A stretch of 64,000 nt of DNA from Dyella flava. GTDB taxonomy: Bacteria; Pseudomonadota; Gammaproteobacteria; Xanthomonadales; Rhodanobacteraceae. Where the stretch lies: the NCBI RefSeq assembly GCF_016904955.1, contig NZ_JADIKE010000038.1:372001-436000 (forward strand), written 5' to 3'. The notes beneath the pieces are model-generated. The model worked only from the letters and a program-made list of their open reading frames with translations. It was not told the origin of the DNA and did no database searches. Every line of letters begins with the position of its first letter. The stretch's first letter is position 1. Below are positions 39,307 to 47,980 of the stretch, one piece after another. Position numbers and translations under genes: made by a program.

Positions 39307-40677
39307 GTGAGCGAAGTTGCGATCAGCCAGGACGCCAGCCGGCGCGAACTCGACCGATTGGCCGAACTGGCCGAGGACGTTATCCGCCGTGCTCGCGCAG
39401 CGGGCGCCAGCCAGGCCGAGGTGTCGGCCAGCATCGATACCGGCCTCAGTGTGAATGTGCGCCTGGGTGAGGTGGAGACGGTCGAACATACGCGCGATCG
39501 TGGTTTTGGGCTGACCGTGTACTTTGGCCAGCGCAAGGGTTCGGCCAGCACGGCCGATCTGAATGCCGATTCGATCCAGGCCACCCTGGACCAGGCCTGC
39601 GCCATTGCGCGTTATACCGAGGAAGACCCGGCCGCCGGCCTGGCCGATGCCGCGCGCATGGCCACGCAGTTTCCGGAGCTTGACCTGTGGCATCCCTGGG
39701 CCATCGATACCAGCGAAGCGATTGCACTCGGACAGCAGATTGAAGCGGCGGGCCGTGCGCATGCCGGCATCACCAATTCGGACGGCGCCGGTGTGCAGAT
39801 GGGCGAGAGCGTTTCCGTCTACGCCAATTCGCATGGCTTTGTCGGGCGCGAACGCGGGACACGGCATTCCTTGTCGTTGTCGCTGATTGCGGGCGACGAA
39901 GCCGGCATGCAGCGTGATTACTGGTACGACAGCGTGCGTAGCGCGAATGACTTCATGAGCGCCCGGGAGCTTGGTGACAAGGCGGCGGAGCGCACCCTGG
40001 CGCGTGTCGGCGCGCGGCGCCTGTCGACCCGGCAAAGTCCGGTGCTGTTTGCGCCGGAGATCGCGCGCGGACTGATCGGACATATGGTCGGCGCGGTGAG
40101 CGGTGGCGCACTTTACCGTCGCGCCAGTTTCCTGGTCGACCATGCGGGCAAGCAGATCATGCCGAGCTGGCTCTCGATCATGGAGCTCCCGCATCTGCTG
40201 CGCGGGCAAGGCTCTGGCGCGTTCGACGCCGAAGGTGTGGCAACCCGCGATAGGGTCCTGGTCGAAAACGGCGTGCTGGCGCGTTATGTCCTTGGCAGCT
40301 ATTCCGCCCGCAAGCTGGGACTGGAATCGACCGGCAATGCCGGCGGCATTCATAACCTGGTGGTCGCTCCCGGTCATGCCGATGGCGGTGTTCCGCTTGA
40401 TTTCCAGGGCATGCTGCAGCGGCTGGGCACCGGTCTGCTGGTGACCGAAGTGATGGGGCAGGGCGTGAATGCCATTACCGGTGATTACTCGCGCGGCGCC
40501 TCGGGCTTTTGGGTGGAAAACGGCGAAATCGTCTATCCGGTGGAAGAGATCACCATCGCGGCGAATCTGCGCGAGATGTTCGCGGGCATCCAGGCGGTAG
40601 GTAGCGATGTGGACAAGCGCTCGCATCTGCTTACCGGCTCGATCCTGCTGGGCAGCATGACGATCGCGGGCGAGTAA
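39307..40677 (+). CDS. pmbA: TldE/PmbA, partner of TldD
   Basis: 456 residues from GTG 39307, with TCAGGAAAACCAC in front; the frame runs further upstream. PmbA (TldE) is the non-zinc subunit of the TldD-TldE protease; consistent with that, no HExxxH motif is present, while the family fold is clear (GFGLTVYFGQRKGSASTADL; NLVVAPGHADGGV; TEVMGQGVNAITGDYSRGAS). Divergent from DUF1653-yjgA. A TATTGT at 39265-39270 is a possible -10. Confidence 0.95.
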   Translation: MSEVAISQDASRRELDRLAELAEDVIRRARAAGASQAEVSASIDTGLSVNVRLGEVETVEHTRDRGFGLTVYFGQRKGSASTADLNADSIQATLDQACAIARYTEEDPAAGLADAARMATQFPELDLWHPWAIDTSEAIALGQQIEAAGRAHAGITNSDGAGVQMGESVSVYANSHGFVGRERGTRHSLSLSLIAGDEAGMQRDYWYDSVRSANDFMSARELGDKAAERTLARVGARRLSTRQSPVLFAPEIARGLIGHMVGAVSGGALYRRASFLVDHAGKQIMPSWLSIMELPHLLRGQGSGAFDAEGVATRDRVLVENGVLARYVLGSYSARKLGLESTGNAGGIHNLVVAPGHADGGVPLDFQGMLQRLGTGLLVTEVMGQGVNAITGDYSRGASGFWVENGEIVYPVEEITIAANLREMFAGIQAVGSDVDKRSHLLTGSILLGSMTIAGE

Positions 40678-40765
40678 CCGGCTTCACAACAGACTTCTGA
40701 ACGCCCTGCTAGGATGCGTCCATGCGGCACAAGAGAGTGCTTGCGTGACTTGAAAGGAGGTGCGT

Positions 40766-41191
40766 ATGAGCATTCCGCCCGAGTCTGTTGTACCGCCACC
40801 AAGCGATACCAGTGATGTTCCGGCGCAGGAACGCACGTGGGCGATGGTGGCTCATCTTTCGGCCCTGCTGGGTGCTCTGGTGAGTTCGTCGCACGGTGGC
40901 GGCTTTGCCTGTTTCGTCGGTCCGTTGATCGTCTGGTTGATCAAGAAAGACAGCATGCCTTTCGTCAACGATCAGGCGAAGGAAGCGCTGAACTTCAATC
41001 TCAGCGTCGCCATCACCACGCTCGCACTGGTGTTTTTGTCAGCCATTACGTTCGGTATCGGTTTGATCATCGCCATTCCCATGTGGGTGGTGATTGGCGT
41101 TGGCTGGCTGGTGTCGACCATCGTGGCGGCGGTCAAGGCCAATGACGGCGTGCGTTACCGCTATCCGTTCACGTTGAGGTTGATCAAGTAA
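40766..41191 (+). CDS. DUF4870 membrane protein (first copy)
   Basis: 141 residues, ATG 40766 behind AAGGAGG. DUF4870 proteins are small, with an N-terminal WAMVAHLSALLG segment, then membrane segments (about residues 52-66, 82-102, 104-126). They carry the family triplet PFVNDQAKEALNFNLSV and end with the basic YRYPFTLRLIK. Function unknown; they resemble Tic20-like membrane proteins. A paralogue follows 72 bases later. Confidence 0.9.
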   Translation: MSIPPESVVPPPSDTSDVPAQERTWAMVAHLSALLGALVSSSHGGGFACFVGPLIVWLIKKDSMPFVNDQAKEALNFNLSVAITTLALVFLSAITFGIGLIIAIPMWVVIGVGWLVSTIVAAVKANDGVRYRYPFTLRLIK

Positions 41192-41263
41192 CGGCACTTG
41201 ACACGCTCGCCGCGGACTGCGGAGAGTGGAAAGGCAAGGTTTAGTCACCAAGGAGGTAGCTTT

Positions 41264-41635
41264 ATGAGCACACCGTCCGACCAGGTCACACCCTCGTCCG
41301 AACCTGTTGCATCGAGTAATGACCGCAACCTGGCGATGCTTACGCATCTTTCGGGTTTTGTGCTTTACATCATCGTGCCGCTGATTGTGTGGCTGATGCA
41401 CAGGGATCGCCCTGACAAGACCTATCTCGCCGGCGAAGCCAAGGAAGCCCTGAACTTCCAGATCACCATGCTGCTGGCATGGGTGGTGTGCTGGGTGCTG
41501 CAGATCATTCTTATCGGCTTCCTGCTGATGGGAGTGCTGTGGCTGGTCAACCTGATCTTCTGCATCATCGCTGCGGTGAAAGTCAGTTCGGATGGACATT
41601 ACCGCTACCCATTCGCGCTGCGACTGGTAAACTGA
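41264..41635 (+). CDS. DUF4870 membrane protein (second copy)
   Basis: 123 residues, ATG 41264 with AAGGAGGTAGC upstream. Shares with its neighbour the NLAMLTHLSGFVLYIIVPLI start, the GEAKEALNFQITMLLAW segment and the HYRYPFALRLVN end. It has a shorter first loop. The two genes arose by duplication (inference from similarity and tandem position) and end at the terminator at 41664. Confidence 0.9.
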   Translation: MSTPSDQVTPSSEPVASSNDRNLAMLTHLSGFVLYIIVPLIVWLMHRDRPDKTYLAGEAKEALNFQITMLLAWVVCWVLQIILIGFLLMGVLWLVNLIFCIIAAVKVSSDGHYRYPFALRLVN

Positions 41636-41663
41636 GCTGTAATTGTTGTGCCCACTGCCAATG

Positions 41664-41691
41664 AAAAAGCCCGCGGCGACGCGGGCTTTTT
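41664..41691. terminator. Bidirectional terminator between DUF4870 and ispA
   Basis: AAAAAGCCCGC at 41664-41674, GGCGAC loop, GCGGGCTTTTT at 41681-41691, followed by two more Ts. The A-run on one side and T-run on the other make it an intrinsic terminator for both the + strand DUF4870 pair and the - strand ispA. Confidence 0.9.
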
Positions 41692-41709
41692 TTATGTGCG
41701 CGGGAGAGG

Positions 41710-42618
41710 CTAACGAATGCGGTGCGCGACGTAACGCGCGAGCTCTTCCAGCCATACGCCGGCTTCGCCGAACGGCGCAATGGCGTCGAGTGCCATGTCT
41801 GTCAGCTCGGCAAGACGTGTATGCGAGGCCTGCAAGCCGATGATCGACGGAAACGTGGGTTTGCCCGCAGCAGCATCTTTCCCGACGGTTTTGCCGATCA
41901 CGCTGGATTCGCCTTCCACATCGAGAATGTCATCGCGGATCTGGAAGGCGAGCCCTGCGGCACTGGCATAACGATCCAGTGCTTCCTGTGCACGTGCGTC
42001 AGCATGCGCGGTCAATGCGCCCAGGCGAACCGCAGCGCGGATCAGTGCCCCCGTCTTGCAGGCATGCATGTGTTCGAGTTCGGCGAGGCTGAGCACACGT
42101 CCGGTCGCGGTCAGATCAAGCGCCTGGCCACCCGCCATGCCTTCCGCGCCGCAGGCGTGGCCGAGCACGCTGAGCATCTGCATGCCGCGCAACGTGTTGC
42201 CGCGGGCGAGTATCTCGAAGGCAAGCGCTTGCAGGGCGTCGCCGGCCAGAATCGCCATCGCCTCGCCGAACACGATGTGACAGGTCGGACGGCCGCGGCG
42301 CAGCGCGTCGTCGTCCATGGCGGGCAGGTCGTCATGCACCAGCGAGTAGGCGTGGATCAGTTCCACCGCGCAGGCCGGTGCATCCAGTTCGGGGCCGTCG
42401 TAGCCCAGGGCGTGACCGGCGGCGTAAGTGAGCAGCGGGCGCAGCCGCTTGCCGCTGCCCAGTGCCGCATAGCGCATCGCGCGGTGCAGTTCGATCGGCG
42501 GCAGATCTTCCGGGGGCAGTACGTCGGCGAGCGCTCGCTCGGCGCGAGCGATCAGGGTTCGCAGGGCTGGGCTAAGCTCAGGCTTCTGGTTCAAATGGCT
42601 CGGCGGCGTCAGGAGCAT
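41710..42618 (-). CDS. ispA: Farnesyl diphosphate synthase
   Basis: 302 residues from ATG 42618. Condenses IPP with DMAPP and then with GPP to make farnesyl diphosphate, precursor of undecaprenyl phosphate and quinone tails. Both Asp-rich motifs are present: DDLPAMDDD (FARM) and DDILD (SARM), with GSGKRLRPLL upstream. The two small residues at the FARM fit C15 chain length. The start overlaps the end of xseB by 41 bases and has a weak SD, so a slightly shorter form is possible. Order xseB-ispA is conserved in gammaproteobacteria; dxs, often next, is absent here. Confidence 0.94.
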   Translation of the reverse strand: MLLTPPSHLNQKPELSPALRTLIARAERALADVLPPEDLPPIELHRAMRYAALGSGKRLRPLLTYAAGHALGYDGPELDAPACAVELIHAYSLVHDDLPAMDDDALRRGRPTCHIVFGEAMAILAGDALQALAFEILARGNTLRGMQMLSVLGHACGAEGMAGGQALDLTATGRVLSLAELEHMHACKTGALIRAAVRLGALTAHADARAQEALDRYASAAGLAFQIRDDILDVEGESSVIGKTVGKDAAAGKPTFPSIIGLQASHTRLAELTDMALDAIAPFGEAGVWLEELARYVAHRIR

Positions 42619-42835
42619 CGGGGTCGAGCAGCAGGCGTACGCGGAGTTCCGCTTGGTCGAGGGCCTGCTGACAATGGCGATACAGGCCGATGCCGCGTTC
42701 AAAAGCGCTCAGTGATTCGTCGAGGCTCATGTCGCCGCCTTCCATGCGCGCGACCAGTTGCTCGAGTTCGTCGAGCGAATGCTCGAAATCGGCGACGGGT
42801 GCGGTTTCAGCGGGAGCGGAAGAGGACTTGGCCAT
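42578..42835 (-). CDS. xseB: Exodeoxyribonuclease VII small subunit
   Basis: 85 residues from ATG 42835. FEHSLDELEQLVARMEGGDM then LSLDESLSAFERGIGLYRHC is the XseB helical hairpin; the small subunits wrap the XseA catalytic subunit that degrades single-stranded DNA. The N and C ends are Ala/Pro-rich extensions. Overlaps ispA at its 3' end. xseA is not in the window. Confidence 0.93.
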   Translation of the reverse strand: MAKSSSAPAETAPVADFEHSLDELEQLVARMEGGDMSLDESLSAFERGIGLYRHCQQALDQAELRVRLLLDPDAPDAAEPFEPEA

Positions 42836-42948
42836 GGGCGGCAACGCTAGCGCAGCGCAGGGTCGGAATCAATCGCTGCACGGGGCCAGCCGGCTGTCGC
42901 AAGACATTGTGTCAGGTATGTTTCTGCGGCCCGATGCCTGGCAGGCAC

Positions 42949-42977
42949 TTGAAATCGATATATCGAAATTATATCTT
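42949..42977 (+). promoter_or_regulatory. Promoter and operator of the MFS gene
   Basis: TTGAAA at 42949-42954 and TATCTT at 42972-42977 are 17 bases apart. Right after the -35 lies a perfect 12-base palindrome, TCGATATATCGA (42955-42966), in the promoter spacer, where a dimeric repressor would block RNA polymerase. No regulator gene is adjacent. Confidence 0.55.
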
Positions 42978-43033
42978 GCGATCATTCCCCAATACTGTGC
43001 GGACCTCGCTAGCTGTTCGCCAACGGAGTCTTT

Positions 43034-44323
43034 GTGAGCAGTGTTTCGTCGTTGCATGCCGCTGAGCCGGGCGGCACGGGTTTTTCCGGCTATCAGAAAT
43101 TCGTCGTGGGCGTCCTGGCGTTCCTGCAGTTCACCATCGTGCTGGATTTCATGCTGCTGGCGCCGCTCGGTGCGATCGTCATTCCAGCCTTGAAGATCAC
43201 GCCTGAGCAATTTGGCGAGGTCGTGTCGGCCTACGCGTTCAGTGCCGGTGTGTCAGGCATTCTGGCGGCGGGGTTTGCCGACCGTTTCGACCGCAAGAAA
43301 CTTTTGCTGTTCTTTTATACCGGTTTCATGGCCGGCACCTTGTGCTGCGCCCTGGCGCACAGCTATACCGCGCTGCTGCTGGCGCGCATGGTAACCGGGC
43401 TTTTTGCGGGCGTGGTGGGTGCGGCATCGATGGCCATCGTCACCGATCTGTTTCCGCTGTCGATGCGTGGCCGCGTGATGGGTTTCATTCAATCGGCGTT
43501 CGCGGCCAGTACCGTGCTGGGTCTGCCATTGAGCCTGGCGTTGTCCAGCCGTTGGGGCTGGAATGCGCCGTTTTTCCTGATCGTGGCGGTGTGTGCGGTG
43601 GTCGGATCGACGATCCTGGGGCGGCTGCGCCCGGTCAATGCGCATCTGACGCTGCACCCGGATAGAAGCCCACTGCATCATTTGCTGCAAACCCTCACCA
43701 CGCGTTCCTACCTGGTGGGGTTTGTCACCACGGCACTGCTGACCATGGGTGGCTTCCTGTTGATGCCGTACTCCACGTTGTTCGTGGTGCATAACGTCGG
43801 CATTTCGATCGATCAGCTCTCGGTGGTGTACCTGATCACCGGGTCGGTGTCAGCGATCATGGGGCCGGTGATCGGCCGCGCCAGCGACACATTCGGCAAG
43901 TTCCGCGTGTTCGCCTTCGGCTGCGCGGCAACGATCGTGATGGTGCTGATCTATACGCGCCTGTCCAACGTGTCGTTGTGGACCTTGATCACGATAAGCG
44001 CGCTGCTGCAGATCGGCATTTTCTCGCGCATGATTTCTTCGTCAGCGCTGATGTCGGCCTTGCCCAAGCCGGCGGATCGCGGCGCGTATATGTCGATCAG
44101 TTCGTCGTTGCAGCAGATGTCGGGCGGGCTGGCCGCGATGGCGGGGGGCATGGTGGTGAAGCAGCTCGATGACGGCCGGCTGCTGCATTTCGATGTACTG
44201 GGCGACGTGCTGGTGTGCACGACCTTGATGTCTTTCGTGTTGATGTATTTCGTCAACCGCCGCGTCACCGGGGCGGCCGCGAAGGGACCCATCGTGGACG
44301 CGCGCCAGCCTGACGGAACATAA
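43034..44323 (+). CDS. MFS transporter, drug:H+ antiporter type
   Basis: 429 residues from GTG 43034 (ACGGAGTCTTT upstream). Twelve membrane segments; loop 2-3 has the MFS motif GFADRFDRKKLLLFFYTG and TM4 has LLLARMVTGLFAGVVGAASM. The pattern fits the AraJ/sugar-efflux/drug-efflux branch of the major facilitator superfamily. The promoter carries a palindrome, suggesting inducible expression. The 3' end overlaps convergent tilS by 59 bases; the overlap codes only the C-terminal tail past the last TM. Confidence 0.88.
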   Translation: MSSVSSLHAAEPGGTGFSGYQKFVVGVLAFLQFTIVLDFMLLAPLGAIVIPALKITPEQFGEVVSAYAFSAGVSGILAAGFADRFDRKKLLLFFYTGFMAGTLCCALAHSYTALLLARMVTGLFAGVVGAASMAIVTDLFPLSMRGRVMGFIQSAFAASTVLGLPLSLALSSRWGWNAPFFLIVAVCAVVGSTILGRLRPVNAHLTLHPDRSPLHHLLQTLTTRSYLVGFVTTALLTMGGFLLMPYSTLFVVHNVGISIDQLSVVYLITGSVSAIMGPVIGRASDTFGKFRVFAFGCAATIVMVLIYTRLSNVSLWTLITISALLQIGIFSRMISSSALMSALPKPADRGAYMSISSSLQQMSGGLAAMAGGMVVKQLDDGRLLHFDVLGDVLVCTTLMSFVLMYFVNRRVTGAAAKGPIVDARQPDGT

Positions 44324-45578
44324 GCTCGGCGCGTTCGCTCAGCCAGCGGTCGGCGACGGCAATCAGCTCTTCGCCTTGGTAGAGCAGCGGGCAGGTGTCG
44401 CGCTGCCATGGCGGAATGGCGCCGGTCTGGAATAGTGAACGCAGGTCGCGGGTATGCCGGTCGGCAAAAGGTTTGATCCGCTCGCCACCCTGGCGGCGGC
44501 GCAGGCTGAGCGCGACCGGCAGCCGCGCATCAGGTTCCAGCGTGAGCGAGCCGCCACCGGGCAGCGCCAGTGGCTCGCCTTGCCAGCGCAGTTCGCCGGG
44601 CCACTCGGCCGGGTTACGCGGCGCCATCGCCCATAACCGGTTTTTCCACACATGCAGCTCGGCGCCGGGCCACTGGATACAAGGCAGCTGGCCTTCTTGC
44701 GCAGTGCATTGGCGCTCGATCTGCTGGCGTTGCGCGGTGGTCGGCGCAGGCAGGCCCTGCGTGTGCAGCCAATGCGCCAGTAACGGATCGCGCAAGGCGG
44801 CCGGCAGGGCCAGCCAGCCCGGCGCGTCGAGGCTGTTGGTGACTTTGTCGTGCAAGCTGCGGAGCGCAGTCAGCCATTCTTGCTGCAAGGCGTCGGCGGC
44901 TGCTCGGCACAGTGCGGCGCTATGCGTGATGGACACGGGGGCTTGTGGCCAATGCGATGTCAGTAGCGGTATGACGTCATGGCGCAGATGGTTGCGCGCC
45001 AGCCGCTTGTCGTCGTTCGAAGGATCGTGGATGAACGGTAATGCATGCGCATCGACGTAATCGCGCAGCAGCTGTCGCGGCAAGCTCAGCAATGGCCGCC
45101 AGAGCATGCCGTTACCCAGTGCACGCTCTTCGCGCATACCGCCCAGACCTTCCGGGCCGGCACCGCGTAGCAGCTTCAGCAGCACCGTTTCGACCTGGTC
45201 ATCCTGATGATGGCCAAAAACCAGGCGTTCGCCAGCTTGCAGGTACCCGGCGAAGATCGCATAGCGAGCGTGTCTTGCGGCAGCTTCCAGGCCGATGCCG
45301 CCATCAAGCGCTACCTTGGCGACATGTACATCGCAGTGAAGTCCAAGCGTTGCGCTGAAGGCACGGCAATGAGCTGCCCAGCGGGCACTCTCCGCATGCA
45401 GCCCATGATCGACATGCATGGCGCGCAAGCCGCGCGCGCGCGCTTCGGGCAGGCTGGCAAGTGCGTGCAACAAAGCGGTGGAATCGGAACCGCCACTGTA
45501 GGCGACGCAGAGCAGTCCATCGGGGTGCGCACGCAGTGCGCGCCTCAAGGTATCGAGCAGAGTTGCGCTGCTATTCAC
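44265..45578 (-). CDS. tilS: tRNA(Ile)-lysidine synthetase
   Basis: 437 residues from GTG 45578. TilS adds lysine to C34 of tRNA-Ile(CAU), changing it to read AUA. The ATP-binding PP-loop SGGSDS is at 28-33, followed by VDHGLHAESARWA and FGHHQDDQVETVLLKLLRG; the C-terminal TilS domains (HPD-free, ending in RRRQGGERIKPF and LFQTGAIPPWQRDTCPLLYQ) are present. The start overlaps the NYN gene stop by eight bases. accA-tilS adjacency is common in gammaproteobacteria; here two genes lie between. Confidence 0.94.
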   Translation of the reverse strand: MNSSATLLDTLRRALRAHPDGLLCVAYSGGSDSTALLHALASLPEARARGLRAMHVDHGLHAESARWAAHCRAFSATLGLHCDVHVAKVALDGGIGLEAAARHARYAIFAGYLQAGERLVFGHHQDDQVETVLLKLLRGAGPEGLGGMREERALGNGMLWRPLLSLPRQLLRDYVDAHALPFIHDPSNDDKRLARNHLRHDVIPLLTSHWPQAPVSITHSAALCRAAADALQQEWLTALRSLHDKVTNSLDAPGWLALPAALRDPLLAHWLHTQGLPAPTTAQRQQIERQCTAQEGQLPCIQWPGAELHVWKNRLWAMAPRNPAEWPGELRWQGEPLALPGGGSLTLEPDARLPVALSLRRRQGGERIKPFADRHTRDLRSLFQTGAIPPWQRDTCPLLYQGEELIAVADRWLSERAELMFRQAGARPRWVPSRPPR

Positions 45579-46329
45579 GCGCCACCGGCTTCTTCTTGTT
45601 GCGTACGTAGATCGCCTTGGGGCGGCCGTCGCCGGGACTGCGGCGATCCACCTCGAACAGTTTGATCGCGTCGATCAATTCACTCAGCTTGCCGTAGCCG
45701 TAGCTGCGCGAGTCGAAATTGGGGCGCTGCTTGGTAATGATGGAACCCACGCCGCCCAAACCTGCCCAGCTGTCGTCGTCGTCATCGGAAGCAGCATCGA
45801 TGGCATTGCGCAGCAAGTTGATCAGCCCGCTGTCCTGTTTCAGCTGTGCAGTGGTGCGAGGTTTCAGCGGCTGTTCTTCATCAGGCTTGGCGCTGAGGAT
45901 TTCGGTATAGATGAACTTGTCGCAGGCCGCGACGAAAGGTTCCGGTGTTTTGCGTTCGCCGAAGCCGTAGACGATCAGGCCCGATTCGCGAATGCGTGCT
46001 GCCAAGCGGGTGAAATCGCTGTCGCTGGAGACAATGCAGAATCCATCGAAACGCCCGGAATACAGCAGATCCATCGCGTCGATGATCATGGCCGAATCCG
46101 TGGCGTTCTTGCCGCTGGTGTAGCCGAATTGCTGGATGGGCTGGATCGATTGCTTGAGCAGCTGATCTTTCCAGCCTTTGAGGTGATTACTGGTCCAGTC
46201 GCCGTAAGCGCGCTTGACGTGCGCGGTGCCGTATTTGGCGACTTCGGCCAGCAGGCCTTCGGCGATCGTCGGCTGTGCGTTGTCGGCATCGATGAGCACG
46301 GCGAGCTTGGTGGTTTGACCGTTGGCCAT
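45571..46329 (-). CDS. NYN-domain protein with OST-HTH/LOTUS-like C terminus
   Basis: 252 residues. The N-terminal NYN (PIN-like nuclease) domain shows LAVLIDADNAQP near residue 10, then TDSAMIIDAMDLLYSGRFDG and CIVSSDSDFTRLAARIRESG, the acidic residues expected for metal-dependent RNA cleavage. The C-terminal section (GKLSELIDAIKLFEVDRRSP) resembles a LOTUS/OST-HTH RNA-binding domain. A short acidic linker (DDDDD) joins them. It overlaps tilS by eight bases and so is translated with it. Predicted RNA-processing nuclease; target unknown. Confidence 0.85.
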   Translation of the reverse strand: MANGQTTKLAVLIDADNAQPTIAEGLLAEVAKYGTAHVKRAYGDWTSNHLKGWKDQLLKQSIQPIQQFGYTSGKNATDSAMIIDAMDLLYSGRFDGFCIVSSDSDFTRLAARIRESGLIVYGFGERKTPEPFVAACDKFIYTEILSAKPDEEQPLKPRTTAQLKQDSGLINLLRNAIDAASDDDDDSWAGLGGVGSIITKQRPNFDSRSYGYGKLSELIDAIKLFEVDRRSPGDGRPKAIYVRNKKKPVARE

Positions 46330-46374
46330 GGATGCGCGCTCCGGTGAGGTTGGCCGGATGGTATCGCTAATCCA

Positions 46375-47919
46375 TCAAGCTTGGTGAGCTTCCTCAAAGG
46401 TCTGGAAACGGTGCTCCAGCTCCCATTGCGCTGCCGCTTTGGCGCTGCCGTCGAGGAAGCGCTGGCAAGCGGTGGCGGGGTGACTGGCGCCAGGCGTCTG
46501 GCCACGGCATGCGCTGGACGTCCACAGGCTTTCACCAGGCAGGAAGCTGTACGTGAGGCTGTTGCGCGCCATCTGTTTCAGGATGGGATAGTCGAGTCCG
46601 AAATCTTCAGCGGCGCGGACGTATTCGTGTGTGAGGTCGATGCGCGAGACACCTTCGTCGTCGGTGGACAGGGCCACGGGCACCCCGTGCTTGAGGTAGG
46701 TTGGCAAGGGGTGATCTGCGCCGTGCACGCCCAGGATTACGTCGTTGCTGGTCAGGTTGATTTCCACCATCACATGACGTGCGGCCATCTCATCCAGCAG
46801 TGCCTCGGGCCGATCTTCGTACATCACGTCCACGCCATGGCCGATGCGTTCGGCATGGCCGATTTCCACGGCCTGACGGATGTGGAAACGCAGGCCATCC
46901 GGAGGCACCAGGCCGGGCGCCAGTTCGCCGGCATGCAGACTGATATGCACCTTTGGGTAAAGACGATGCAGGTAGTCGAGCATGTGCATCTGCAAGGTGT
47001 AGTCGCGCATCGACAGATAGCCGTCTTCGGGCATCACGAAGTTGATGCCGACCCAGCGCGGATCGGCCGAGGCGAGTTCGAAGCCGAGCAGGGTCTGCGC
47101 GAACACGCGCTCCGGCGCCGCACCACGCAATACCTGGTACAGGAAGTGGATCTGCACGCTGCATCCATCCGCGGCCTTGGCCTTGCCGCACTGTTGCTGG
47201 CGACTGCGTTCGGTCAAGGCTTGGGTGAGCAGTTGCTCATCGACAGCCATTTCGTCTTTCAAGCCGTGCGCAAGCAACTGGCGGCGCAAGGTATCGAAGT
47301 TGTCTTGCCAGCCTAGTGTGCGTGCGAGTTGCGCCGCGTGCGCAAAGGGCGGCGTGACCATCAGCTCCAGATACTGTTCGTTCTGCGTGGCAGCGCGTGT
47401 ACTGACTTCGTTGAGCCAGTCGCCCATGTGTTGTTGCGGACTGACGGCCTCGAAGCGGCCGAAGCTGTCGAAGAACTGGTCGTGGCCAGAGCGGCCGGCC
47501 GAAGGCACGAAGCTGCGCATGGAGAAAGCGTCCACCAGCGTGTCGTAGAAGTGCTGGTCGCTGAGTGCATCCGCGGCGGGACGTCGGCCTTGGCCGCAGT
47601 TGGGTGCGGCAGCCGTTGGCTTGTCGAGCAGGCTGGAAGTGGCGATGTCCACGCATAAGCCATCGGCGGCGGCCTGGGCGATCCACGATTCGGCATAGAC
47701 CGCACCACTCAGGTGGTTGTGCAGGTCAGCGCCCTTGGGCATGGCGGCGAGAAAGGCGTGCAGTGCGAGTGGGCCTTGCTGGCGCGCCGCTTCGAAGGCC
47801 TTGCTGGTACGCGCCTCGGCGTTGCCGGCTTGCATGGGTGCGGCTTGTGCTGAAACCTGGGCCGCAAAGACCATGGTCGCGACGGTAACGACGCGGCGCA
47901 AAAGGGAGCAAGCTTGCAT
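46375..47919 (-). CDS. Exported adenosine deaminase-like enzyme
   Basis: 514 residues from ATG 47919 (no SD visible). Residues 1-27 (MQACSLLRRVVTVATMVFAA...) form a signal peptide, so the enzyme is periplasmic or secreted, which is unusual for cytosolic adenosine deaminases but typical of the ADGF/CECR1-like branch. Metal and catalytic motifs are intact: GADLHNHLSG, SLHAGEL, RIGHGVDV and LSTDDEGVSR. It would deaminate extracellular adenosine or a related nucleoside; specificity is inferred. Inserted between accA and the NYN gene. Confidence 0.88.
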   Translation of the reverse strand: MQACSLLRRVVTVATMVFAAQVSAQAAPMQAGNAEARTSKAFEAARQQGPLALHAFLAAMPKGADLHNHLSGAVYAESWIAQAAADGLCVDIATSSLLDKPTAAAPNCGQGRRPAADALSDQHFYDTLVDAFSMRSFVPSAGRSGHDQFFDSFGRFEAVSPQQHMGDWLNEVSTRAATQNEQYLELMVTPPFAHAAQLARTLGWQDNFDTLRRQLLAHGLKDEMAVDEQLLTQALTERSRQQQCGKAKAADGCSVQIHFLYQVLRGAAPERVFAQTLLGFELASADPRWVGINFVMPEDGYLSMRDYTLQMHMLDYLHRLYPKVHISLHAGELAPGLVPPDGLRFHIRQAVEIGHAERIGHGVDVMYEDRPEALLDEMAARHVMVEINLTSNDVILGVHGADHPLPTYLKHGVPVALSTDDEGVSRIDLTHEYVRAAEDFGLDYPILKQMARNSLTYSFLPGESLWTSSACRGQTPGASHPATACQRFLDGSAKAAAQWELEHRFQTFEEAHQA

Positions 47920-47980
47920 AGGAGGAATCGCGTGCGTGGAAGGTCGCGCGATTCTTCAGCAAAAAGCGAAATGCTGCCAG

